Shown piece by piece: positions 12,673 through 23,268 of a stretch of DNA of 64,000 nt (position 1 is its first letter; each line of letters opens with the position of its first letter). The stretch covers positions 62,001 to 126,000 of the forward strand of contig MU394123.1 of NCBI GenBank assembly GCA_022578605.1. Reading direction: 5' to 3'. Origin of the DNA: Camillea tinctor. Taxonomy: Eukaryota > Ascomycota > Sordariomycetes > Xylariales > Xylariaceae. The position numbers and the translations under genes were made by a program. A model generated the notes under the pieces. The model was not told the origin of the DNA. It made no database searches and saw only the letters and a list, made by a program, of their open reading frames with translations.

Positions 12673-13384
12673 CTATCTTATACAAGAGATAGTTTCTTCC
12701 TCAACCACGGACTCCCAAAAGGCCTTTACGATATCCTTAGGCCGGAAGCAAGGTGCTCTGCCCAGACAAGACGCTCGCGAACAGATGGCTGAATATTTTG
12801 TTAGCATCTAAGTAAACTGTTTGATTCTTTTCTTCTTTTTTTCTTTTTTTTTTTGGCAGTAAACAAAGCTAGCCTTAAAATGGACTCAATATAGAGGTTA
12901 GGGGTAAAAATATCTTACTCTCAATAAAATGTGCAACATTAATGACGACCCGCTTAGGTCCTAGGGTGGCCTCATCGACATGAGGCGGGAATAGGAATTG
13001 TGAGGTCGCATCGGGGAAGCACATGTTGTTATCGAAAGCGCCTATAGACGATATGCCACCAGATCCCCATTCAGACCCTGTTGTCATGGATTGCCAATCA
13101 TCCGTTGGTATCGAAGCCATGCCCATACCATCTGGGCTAGACACGGGCGACGGGTACGTGGCACCCTCATAGCCGAGTGTAGGCGGTGGTGGTGGTGCTG
13201 TGTCCGGGGGTATATACGAAGACATGACCGTCTGGGGCTGATTCGTAGCTTGCTGCGATCGCCTCGCAGCCATAGGCGGTGCTGATGCGGGTTTCTGGAA
13301 CGTACTGTCCGAGGGCAGATCTATACTTTGCATGTCGCCCGTTACATGGAGGGTAATACCGTTGTGCATGAGAAACGTCTCTAC
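12673..13384 (-). CDS. 3' portion of a regulator-like gene; 5' end not found
   Basis: Two minus-strand exons can be joined: 13384..12919 and 12788..12673. The 130-nt intron has GTAAGA, GCTAAC and TTCAG signals, and the stop is TAG at 12673. The first exon codes a Pro/Ser/Gln/Thr-rich low-complexity stretch like a fungal activation domain. Across the junction the protein reads NVAHFIETICSRASCLGRAP, then CFRPKDIVKAFWESVV. This resembles C-terminal segments I associate with fungal transcription regulators, but I cannot name the family. The exon opens at an acceptor CTAG at 13386..13385, with an in-frame stop just upstream, so more 5' exons are required. I found none with a DNA-binding motif. It may be a truncated relic. 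An ATG at 13369 could also serve as a start. Confidence 0.45.
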
Positions 13385-13941
13385 CTAGAATTCACTCCCT
13401 GTCCATGTCGTGATACACAGTGTACCGCCAGTATATTGCCGGAAAGGGAATCATTGGGCGCCCGCATTTCATGGTTACACACGCCTTATCTGTCATGGAT
13501 CCCCAGACTAAATCGACTAACTAGTACGGAGTATTTTGTATTGAGATTTATAGGTTATCTATAAAGTTTGGGGTTAATCAATCATCAATGCGCTCCTTTC
13601 TCTTATACACTACATCATATTGTAAATAGGCATACACTTCTAACAACTTGAACCTCCTACATCAGTTAGCAGCCATACCTATAGCCTATCGATAGGTAGA
13701 AGCACCAATCGCTAATATATATTCTTCGATGTATTTGACGTCTATGGTAGGAGGGGTCGCATAAAAGGTTATACAGGAACATAGACCACAAAGGGATAAC
13801 ACTACGCGCGAGAACGCATCAACTCAAGATCGAGAACTAGTGAACTAGACCAATTGACTTGCAAAAGTGAATATTTTCATATATCGATACATACAGCAGA
13901 GCTCCAGAATAACAACTTAGCTTCCTATCCCCCGTGTAGAT
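13385..13941. other. Spacer between regulator fragment and monooxygenase pseudogene
   Basis: AT-rich, no clear exon on either strand. If the regulator-like gene is complete, its missing 5' exons should be here. Confidence 0.4.
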
Positions 13942-15597
13942 CTATTTGGCAGCGTTCAAAATACCGTCATAAGTGCAGTTCTCGCCCATCCGCGCATATC
14001 TCTCTTCTGGCTTCTCGACAATGCTCATATCCCTCGTATTATAGAAAACCTTAGAAGCAGGGAGTCTCCTTAAACTGTCTATTTTCTTGAGCACGACCGG
14101 TACATCGTCGCGGGTGACGCGGGGTTGCATTAGCAAGCGGAAGGCTTCTGCGTCCTCAATACCTATGTTTCCGCCTAGATCATACAACCGTATCAGTCAG
14201 AACTTCATAAAGAGTTGATTACAACAGGATTAATCGATATCTAGGTATATAGTGACGTTTTCCTTTCCCGCCGAAATAATCTAAACTCACCCTGGCCCTG
14301 CATAGGCGTCATCGCATGAGCAGCGTCTCCAATGAGGATAGCACGACCGGAAGTCCAAGTTGGCAAAGGCTCAAGATCTTGGAAGTCCCAGAGTTTGACT
14401 TCGGTCGCGGCACTAGGTTACGCAAGTTAGGGAGATCAATCACCTGATATTTCTCCTTTCTCGAATACACTTACCATAGCATTCCCAAGAGATCCGTTTC
14501 AAAATCTTTAAATGTCTCCAGCACTTCAGTGCAATCGCCGTCGGCGAACCAAGATCTAACCTAGGTAGTTAGGTTTTTCTTTTCCTATGGCGTAGGAAAG
14601 ATCCATGACATGTTCATCCATTAGACCATGAGAAGCAGATACGCTAGAACCATCCGATGATTCCCATCTAATGCCTCCGTGAGATGCATGAAGCCCTTGC
14701 CTGTCACCAGCTGTGTGTCCCACCAGTCTGGTAGGTATCCAAGGAGGTCTTCTGATACGGCTAGGCGGAAACAGGTCAATCCAGTCTTCTGGTGGGTGTG
14801 AGCAGCATCGCCAAGTATCTGTGACCGTAGGTGAGAATGATGCCATCCGCAGCTTTAGCATATTAGTAGTTCTCTTGGATACTCATAGATACAGCTTCAA
14901 CATAGTATCACTTACCAATAGTAACGTCGCCCTCGGCAGTTGAGCCGTCACTCAGGGTGACAACCCCAGCTTCCGGATCGACCTTCACTACACCGTTATT
15001 AGATACCACTCACGCTGGTTCGTCTGAAACCCCAAGTTCATTTGAGGGCAATGTGGCAATACGCAATAACTCGGCCCTGAAGTCAGCTCTCATGTGCGTT
15101 GCCAGCGGCGCACCGTATTTTCCCTCCCAGTCGATCATGGTTTCCATTTCCGGTGTTCCGTCTTTGCGAACCACCTTCCACCCAGATATCTCAACTGAAC
15201 CGGAGCGGTCGTAGTCAAACCCGAGAGTATTGAGTATCTTGGAGCCATTAGGCATATTGGCGACGCCTTGCCCCGCTGTAGCAGCTGTAGTCTCGCCTCG
15301 CTCATATACGGTAACTATAGAGCTGCCACCAATATAATATAAAGAACTATAGTGGTCAGTGCGCGCGCTCCCAGAAACTATGGGGCGAAGCTCCATAATA
15401 AGATACATAAGGAGCTTCTTTTCCCCATTTCTGGGAGCGTTACTAGGCACACCATCTATCTACTTTTTCCCCTACTTTATATTATTGCTTGTTATCGTGA
15501 TAGTAACTAAAAGTTTTTCTCAAAGGATACGGGCTGCAGCTAGGCCGGCAATTCCTGATCCTACGATGATAATGCGGAGGCGGTTTTCGGTGGCCAT
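13942..15597 (-). pseudogene. FAD-dependent monooxygenase (salicylate hydroxylase-like), disrupted
   Basis: The minus strand reads from ATG at 15597 into a dinucleotide-binding fold (IIIVGSGIAGLAAARIL), through VTVYERG, RSWFADGDCTEV and the family motif GDAAHAMTPMQGQGGN, to a stop at 13942. Introns with good signals remain (for example after GMLW, and within the GQGG codons). The frame is broken many times: TGA at 15522..15520, a 185-bp foldback element at 15318-15502, TGA at 15012..15010, a one-base loss near 14838, closely spaced -1/+1 shifts near 14615-14640, and stops at 14623..14621, 14587..14585 and 14563..14561. The family hydroxylates aromatic or polyketide substrates with FAD and NAD(P)H. 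This copy looks non-functional. The 3' third is better preserved than the middle. Confidence 0.85.
15318..15502. mobile_element. MITE-like foldback element inside the monooxygenase pseudogene
   Basis: The 185 bp are bracketed by identical 7-mers GTAACTA at 15311-15317 and 15503-15509, as a target duplication would be. Outer arms (15318-15344 and 15475-15502) and inner arms (15366-15394 and 15411-15439) are imperfect inverted repeats, so the whole element folds on itself. There is no coding capacity. Removing the element plus one 7-mer rejoins the monooxygenase frame between EKL and VTVYERG, which fixes the insertion point. The 7-bp duplication may be a worn 8-bp hAT-type one; that assignment is inference. 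Confidence 0.7.
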
Positions 15598-17118
15598 ATT
15601 GAACAAAGAATGATGAATGGAACGTATGAAGGGATGGATTAGAAGGCAGAAAAGTAAAATCTAGGATTTTGTAATAGGGGGTAAACGTGATGAGCAGCGA
15701 TGCTGAGAGTAAATGTCTTGGTCGACAACGACTTTTTAGATTCATAGAGCACGAACTACCTTTGTTTATATCTAGCACATTTTATCTTTACACCCATAAC
15801 CTCACCTCCATAGCCTCGCCGTGATCCACTATTATCACCGAATATACATATTTGGCTCTTTTACGAGCGAGTTTGCTGTCGTATCTACGGTCCTGGTCTG
15901 ACGTCTTTAGGGGCTGGCTTATTTAGCATCCGAGTAGCATAACCAGTCGAGAAGGCACCAGCACTAGCATTGATTTGCTTAAAACATGAAACGACATATA
16001 TGATTTCATTCTATGATCCGATAGCTCCGAATCCATATTGCCGGTGTCGGAGGGTTGGGACGGAGCTGGTCTCTGCGTCCATATATCTCCGAGACCCGAA
16101 CAGATGGGATGGGATGGGATGATTGTCAAATTAATATCAATAATATTAGATAGTGTATCCTAATCCATATACTCAGATAGTATGACTACTTATCTCAAAG
16201 CCAATGTATATCAACTTTTAAGCCCGACAGCTACCCGTACTGGTTAGAGCTCCTTATGCAGTATCACAACAGCAAATCTTCTGTCTTTCGTATGTAATCT
16301 TTGTAGGGAGTTTCTTCTTTTCATTCCATCTCTGTTGATAATTGAAAATTCCACCGTTCAGTGATCTTATGTTTACGAAGAACTCATTTCATCGTTTTAT
16401 ATACATTGCTTCGTGATACGTTTAGTTTACTTTATTTGGGGCCGTTTTGACTGGACCTGGAGCTCCAGTTTATTATACTGCTATGGGGGCTAGGCGAACT
16501 CAGAACCACATGTCTAAGTGTATATATAATGCGTTACTTTATGATAGTAATAATTTGCTTCTTCCCCTGCCACGTAGCCGATGGTTTTTAACAAGATTAA
16601 TGTATTCCTTTGTCCCGGTTCTAGTTACAAATTTGTTCGTTATGAACAAATAGTATGACGATTGGCGCAGGCTGAAGTTTAGCCACTATAAAACGCGACA
16701 GCCTAGAGCCTAGTCAACTCACCCTAAAAGTTATTTGTATATAATTTCGTTCATGAGGTCCCTAGTCCAACCCCGGCCGATCCGGCACTTGTATCGTTAA
16801 GGTACAACATCTCCTTATTCGGGGAGAAGGTAACGCTGTTGGCCTTAGAAAGAGAATCTTCTACTAGGGCTACAAGACTAGAGGTTGTGTTGAAACCGTG
16901 CGCTTAACAAACAATCTGAGGGCATACGTGTAAGGGAACCGCACTGGATTACTTGCAAGACAAGGCCTATAATACAATAACCGTACAGGGTGAATGACAT
17001 GTATGATTTAACCCACACTAGATTCCCTGCTCACTCCAAGATGTCCAGAGAAGAGAAACTACAATTCAACCAAGCAGAACTCCGAAAGAAAAATAGATTT
17101 GAAGTCCATTGACCCTTT
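15598..17118. other. AT-rich spacer
   Basis: No gene recognised. A short GATGG tandem run lies near 16106-16120. Small open frames lack homology cues and codon bias. Confidence 0.45.
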
Positions 17119-18675
17119 TCAGATACCCTGCTTAATCCATGACCTTCGCAGGTAATTATCCATATGCTGTTTCGTCGTATCGTGGTAAACACGGGATTGT
17201 ACGCGTTGCAACAACACCTCAAGCCTCGGCCGGTTCACCGGATTGACGGCAAGACACCTCCTGATAATATCTAGGAGCTCTACAGATGGGCTGACATCAT
17301 CATCTTCTAGGCGTATGCGATACTCAACGGCCGAGAGCAACCTACTTTGAGCCGGTCCTAGCATGTAGGCCATGACCTATGAAATCAAGATTTAGTAATT
17401 GATTTTCTTCCCAATCAACAAGAAGGATGGAATGTAGGCATTTATGACTCACGCGTCCTATAGAAAGTATGTTATGATCAATCCCAGGGTTCCGCTTTCC
17501 GGTTTGGGGTCTATATCACACACGCTCGAGTTAGCAGCGGCCCCGTACCTATTATTTATGGACTCCTTACTGAGACGCGAAGCCGTGATAGCGGTCCCAA
17601 TCTCTCTCGTCAGTTTTGTGAAATGCCTCCACTTTATCTAACCGTTCCGCCCGCGTGAAATCGACCAATTTCACGCGAGGCGCCATATCATGCTCACGGC
17701 CATTCGGGTCATAGATATCGAACAAAACTGACATTCTGTATTTAGCCACATGCTATGTACTAGCAAAGGAGGTGAAAGTGAATATGATTATTACGTACTA
17801 TTTTTAGGATGGAGATCTCGATGGGCTAAATTGTCTGGTTCGACGTCGGGGTATATTTCTTCAGGCACCACTCCTTGTCCCACTTTCTTCGTTGGATACG
17901 CCATAGCAATGCATGCTTTTACAACTAAATAGTCATAGGTTATATTAGTTACATTCCACCAAGCAGGCCTCCCTGGGGAGTAAATTGAGTAGGCAGGTAC
18001 TTACGGCAGAGAAATATGCTCCATAGAACCTTGGTCGGGATTACTTGGCCGACATCATTCTTAAAGTCCTCTAGCGAACCGCCCGAGAGGAATTCCATGA
18101 CAACATAATGGTTGTTTGTAAAGGGGTTGTTCGGGAGATTTACCAGCTTGACGACGTGCTCAGACCAGGCGAGACTCTTGTTATGAATTATCGAGTTAGC
18201 TAACCATTCTTTTCTTTCTCTCTCTATCTCTCTCCCCTCTGTCTTGTTTTTCTTTTTCTTTTCTCTTTATGCTTCCCCCAAACCCTCACTCTTTGGCTTG
18301 ATGACTTACTTGTAGAAGCTGAACTTCTTGAGCCTGTGGATACGCACCGCCAAACCATGTTTTCGCGATATATCTCCCACTAGGTGGTGTCCCACCTAGA
18401 ACTTTAGCAGCAGGTAACGTAGGTCCAGTCCCATTAGCCCTGAATCGAATTATAGCCTAGAATTCTTGATGAGAAACCGCGTGAAGTATACTTAACCTTA
18501 TATTTTTATGTCTGGGGCTTGTGTGGTGGAAAATCAAGGGACTCGGGACACAAGACGAGGGTAAGATAAAATTACATACACTTCCATTGCCAACCGCGAC
18601 GGTTTTCTCGAGCACATAGTGTTGGCCATTAAATGCCTGTTGGGCTGCACTGAAAATAAGGGCTTGAGCAGACAT
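17119..18675 (-). CDS. Atypical protein kinase-like protein
   Basis: Seven exons join in phase: 18675..18580, 18456..18310, 18176..18005, 17924..17799, 17727..17571, 17510..17453 and 17376..17119, giving 337 residues. Kinase landmarks in order: a degenerate glycine loop (AVGNGS, about 28-32), candidate ATP-binding Lys64 (YIAKTW), hinge EFLSGGSLEDF, catalytic loop HRDLHPKN at 173-180, and VDFT at 202-205 where DFG is expected. A shortened C-lobe follows, with DHNILSIGR in place of the usual DxWSLG helix and CLAVNPVNRP near the end. Asp, Asn and the metal-binding Asp are kept, so activity is possible, but the DFG glycine is replaced and no clear activation-loop APE motif is visible. Substrate unknown. 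The exon-intron pattern is intact, so it is unlikely to be a pseudogene. Confidence 0.82.
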
Positions 18676-19280
18676 TTGGACTTTACCAATCTGAAAAAAT
18701 GCTATGAGTTGAATTGCGAAAAGAATAAGACTCAAGTTTTGATTGAGAGGTCCTTATAATGTAAAAATTCCTACTCGTTTCCTATCTAATATGGTCTATT
18801 TTAGAGTTCCGCTTTCGGGTTGATACAAAGAACAAGCATATAGAATTGTCAACCCTTTGTGCCCCAAACCTGTCCTCTTTGATACCTAACTCGGTAGAGA
18901 TCGATTTGCAAGTTGAGATGGGTAGTTATTGTGCTGTTAAGTCAACCAGAGTGGCGAAGGAAATATTGAGAAAGAGTTCATCTAGTAGGTATTATAGAGG
19001 TTTAGAGGTATTCGTGTTTGTGAATGACCTGACTACTAACAGGTAGTTTTTTGAGTTTTATTAACCAATAAAGACCTGTGAAGTCGTTATGCAATGCTGG
19101 TTTCCTGTTGCAGCATGACGATTGTGATTTGTTATTTGCTTTAAACGCAAGTAATTAAGAGGTTTTCAGCTAAAAGGAAACAAACGTTTATCGCAAATAA
19201 AGCTATTCACAAAGAAATCATTGAAAATAATGTCTTGAGAGTCAAATCTTTGCCCAATCGGGTAATAAATGACTTCAAAA
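18676..19280. other. Spacer between kinase and asparaginase genes
   Basis: No gene seen; AT-rich. Confidence 0.4.
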
Positions 19281-20624
19281 TTAGGTCTCCTCGAGAGGAG
19301 GTACGCTAACCACAACGGTCCCGTCCATGCTCCCACCCCGATACGCGTACGTAAACGTCCACCCTGACGCTGCAGCGCCATGCTCGCCCTTACTATTCAC
19401 CACCACGAGCCCGCTCTGCACGTCGGGATACTTTCTTAGCATGCGTCGTACCGCGTCCTCGGCCGCGAGCTGAGGCGACATGCCCTGCCGCATACTCTCA
19501 ACGGCCTGGTAGCAAGGGAGGAACCGCACTACACCACTGAGAGTCAGTAGGTAATTGACATATTGGATAACTTTTTACTCTTAAGACCATTGTCTCGGGT
19601 GTCAAAACCCCTACAAACTCATACGCTTGACTATGATAGGAAATTTTCACTCCTGGGCAGAGACAGGCCAAAAAGGGGAATAAACGACTCCAAAATTACT
19701 CACTCATGATGTCGCCGTCTCCCGTAGCGCCACAACCGCCTACGTCAGCGTCAACATACGATCCGCTGCCCGTGATCGGTCCATCGCCCACTCTGCCGGG
19801 GATCTTTCGGCTAGCGCCGTTCGTTGACGTCCCGGCCGCCATGCTGCCGCCGGAGCCGTGCAGCGCGATCATGGAGATAGTGTCGTGTCCCTGAATGGCG
19901 CGACGCGTCATGAGCGGGGAAGTGCGATCAGTGATAGAGGTAAGGGAGCTGGAATTTGTAGCGACGACAGGGGAATATGGACCGCATGACTTGGCGGGGT
20001 CGGGTGTTACGTTGATACGGTAGTTTGGCTGGCAACCGGCAGCCCTCCACGCCTCACATGAGGCGGCCGAGTCTGCTGTGGTGAGGTTCTGCGCAATGAA
20101 GCCATTGGAAATGGCGAAGTCGGTAGCTAGCTCGCCGGCTAGCATGGTGTGCGTGGTATGTTCCAGGACGGCACGAGCTACGGAGATCGCGTCTTTGACA
20201 CGCCGGAGGGCGGCGACGCTGCCTGATTTCATGGTGGTTCCATCCATGATCATGGCGTCTAGCGTGGTCTACTCCTCTTATAGTCAGCTACCCGTAGGCG
20301 ATAAGACCAAGCGCGTCCTCGTTCACATACCTCGCAATTCTCGTCCGGCGAGCCCCCGTATCCGACGCTGCCATCGCATTGATTGGCCTCGCACGTGGCA
20401 CATCCAATCTCAACAGCATCGAGGGCAGATGCACCTGAGCGGACTAAAGACAGGAAAGCTGCGTCAGTGGCTGCGATGAAATCCCCTCCCCAGGTATTGA
20501 TGACCATGGGAAGGCCCGGTGAATTACCGGAACTGTCATTCGATTGCGAGAGGGCGGAGGACGGCCAGGAGATGATGCTAACGAAAAGGGAGCCGAAGCT
20601 CAGGCCAATTCGGTGAGAAAGCAT
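19281..20624 (-). CDS. Glycosylasparaginase (N4-(beta-N-acetylglucosaminyl)-L-asparaginase)
   Basis: Exons 20624..20331, 20268..19704 and 19528..19281 code 368 residues. The start gives a signal peptide-like [20 protein letters not shown] followed by Ala/Ser before SQSN; an in-frame ATG 18 nt upstream (20642) is an alternative. Ntn-hydrolase features: NTWGGDF near the N-terminus, [13 protein letters not shown], and the autocleavage site [11 protein letters not shown]. There the precursor is expected to cut before Thr228, which becomes the nucleophile. [21 protein letters not shown] and a C-terminal glycine-rich strand follow. The family removes asparagine from N-glycan stubs, usually in the vacuole/lysosome or outside the cell. 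All key residues look intact. Confidence 0.94.
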
Positions 20625-21842
20625 CGTGGTAATAAAGAGCATAGCAAGCGAGATTCCGTACCAAGTCCTTATAAAAGAAGCCAAGATGGCATTGGCAAAA
20701 GAGATAAGTCCCCTACATGATAACATGACGGTGGTCACGTATGTAGGTGATATATAAGCGATATATACATATGTACCTCGTCGTTATAGCTGAAAGATAC
20801 GGGATATAAACTGAAGGCAAATGTAATAAGTACTATGTAGGCCAAGAGATCTTCAAGGCGCCTTATCATTTGTCAATGGCAGATGAAGCTAACTTACATT
20901 GGCAGTTGGGGCATAAGAAACCCCTCCTTGTCTTGCCATCCCATCACCTATGCGTTGTTACTTATATGTGTTTATTATGCATGTATAAAGTCGTAGGTTA
21001 GATAATAGGTAGGTCACTCCTTTTTGTCTAGGTATATTTTAACAATATGGTTTCTTGGAGAAATAAGAACAAAATGAACAATTGTATATATATATCATTA
21101 CCAAGTCCCTTTACTTAAAAATTCGAAATTCTCATTGCTAGGTTAAGTAACGCAGAATAGAAACCCCACGATCCATCAGCACGGTCCGCCCTCTAGCTTA
21201 GCTACGTATTCGATGTATCATATAAATTCAAGTTTCGATATACGTAAATTCAGCATGTAGATACGTACATATGCATATATATATTTGACAAAGAAAGAGA
21301 AAGTATCTTCCGCGAACGATTACTTGAAAGACTTATGTAATGACTTATTCAGAGTCTGGGCGGAGACTTATAAAAAAAGAACGCATTCAGTGGATGTGCA
21401 TTGGAAAACGGTGGCAATGAAGACCCGAAGAAAAGGGCGCGAATTCTTTAAGCCTGATATGAACGCCAGCAGAAGTTATTGAATTTTTTGGGGGGAATTT
21501 TTTTTTTTTTTTGAAATCTATATAAATTTACATTGTAAAATAAGATAGGCTTCTGGCCTGTCTTTGTGTCTGTATCGTGCTCATATTGCACTAGTTATGA
21601 TTTGATTCTACCTATAGACCCCATTTACATGGCTGGAAACTAGCTCATTGCGAGCATCTGGGTCCTCGAGGTATAAAACACGACTGGCAACCATTGATGA
21701 CGATCCGTGTTTAAGATCAATGGCCTTTCTCAAAACCAAAAAGTATCAGTACGCCGCAATTCATATAGCAAGTCAGGTTGACTCCTATCATGCATTGCAG
21801 ACGTACTAGCACGGGTGGTGAGGTCCATGAAAATTTCAGTAT
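20625..21842. other. Spacer between asparaginase and type III PKS
   Basis: No supported gene. AT-rich with (TA) runs near 21086-21096 and 21277-21284 and a T run at about 21498-21511. A 65-codon open frame at 21285-21482 (+) has no recognisable features. Confidence 0.45.
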
Positions 21843-23268
21843 TCAGTCCAGTTCAACATCGGCGATTGCTTCGCTGATGAAAGTATCGTTGGTAAACCTG
21901 CTGGTTTCTCCCACTGCTGGTCCTTGCGCATGGGAAACCGCTCCGGGTATCTTCTGGCCAATGCCTGCCCAATCCACATCTTCGCCTGCCTCACTCTGGC
22001 TGGCCTCGCTGTCGGTCTCGGGGGGTGTCTGTATCCCTTGGACTCCCATATTACGCTTCAACATGCACATTTCCACCGTGATTCCGGGTCCAAATGCGCA
22101 CCCGACTACGTAGTCACGAACGTGGCCTCCGGGAGCCAATGCATCCATATCCTTACTTCGTAGTCTGTCCATGACGCTAAAGATGGTGGCCGAGCTAGAG
22201 TTGCCGTGATTCATGTATCGGTCGTAACTGGCACGCATATGCTCGGGGGAAATTCCCATGGTACGTTCAGTATTCGTCAAAATCGTCAATCCTCCCGGGT
22301 GCATGGCCCAATCGAAATCGGCCGCTTCCCGGTATCCCACAGGGAGATTTGGTACTGTTTCGAGGAGCTCTGCGAAGCTCGGTGCTAGCACTTCCTCTGT
22401 CAACTTGGGTACTCTTGGCGATAGCACCACTTTCCACCCGACTGGATCCACGTCAAAGCCTAGGTCCCCTTCGGTGTCGGGAATGGTTTGGTGATCCCAC
22501 CCAAGGAGCTCGTAGATGGGCTCGGCTGTTGGTTCACCGATGCCATTGCTCAGTATCAGTGCGCTCGCGCAATCCGAAAACAGGCATGCCCCGATCCGCG
22601 TTTCCTGCAACTCATTGATGCTATTCAGTTCGCTGCGCACCATTATCGTACTCACTTCCAACGCGACACACAATACCCTTGCGGGTTTCCGTCGCATGCT
22701 ATGGCCCAATGCCAGATTCGCAGCAGTGCGAAGTGCCGCCAACCCTCCTGAGCAACCTACGCCATGTAGCAGAACCTTTTCTACACGATTAGATATCCCT
22801 AGGCTTTTGGCGACGTAATGATCAAATCCGGGGTTGGCGCTATCCGTACATGTTGTCGAGACGATATGGGTAATCTGGGAGAGGTCGACGCGGGCTTCTG
22901 CAGCGGCTTTTCTCGCTGCTTCTACCGCAAGAGGGACGCCATCCGTCATGAATGTCCTGTGAAGATCGGCTATCGATGGCGCATCAGGCTTGTTCACTAA
23001 AGGATGACTCGAGGTTCCAACCGAGGAGCGAGTCTCGATACCAGTGAATCGGTTAATGGACAGAACCTTTTGCATGCTAACATTGTCTAGGAATTAGCCG
23101 GTGGCCTTGATCAATGTCTCCAGAAGAGGAAACCTACGCTGGAGAGTCCGGGTAATACGCAGTGGCCAGCTTGCTCAACTCGTCTGGTTTGAGAGAATTG
23201 GGGGGATATTGAGCACCTAGACCTATGATGGAGAGGCCCAGCTCCCCAAAAGCGTTCGGTGATGCCAT
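21843..23268 (-). CDS. Type III polyketide synthase (chalcone synthase-like)
   Basis: Two exons, 23268..23138 and 23076..21843, joined by a 61-nt intron (GTAGGT..TTAG), give 454 residues. The thiolase-fold catalytic triad is visible: Cys152 in HGVGCSGG, His303 in AMHPGG and Asn336 in NHGNSSSAT. The CoA/cyclisation region FGPGITVEM is near the end, followed by an Asp/Glu/Ser-rich extension of about 65 residues past the conserved fold. Fungal type III PKSs extend fatty acyl or other CoA starters with malonyl-CoA to make resorcinols, resorcylic acids or pyrones; the product cannot be predicted here. Genes flanking it within 10 kb are a glycosylasparaginase, a kinase, a small membrane protein and an ABM monooxygenase. 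Confidence 0.95.

Noticed and set aside
21285..21482. 65-codon plus-strand frame rich in Lys/Arg
   Set aside because: AT-rich surroundings, no splice or family support.
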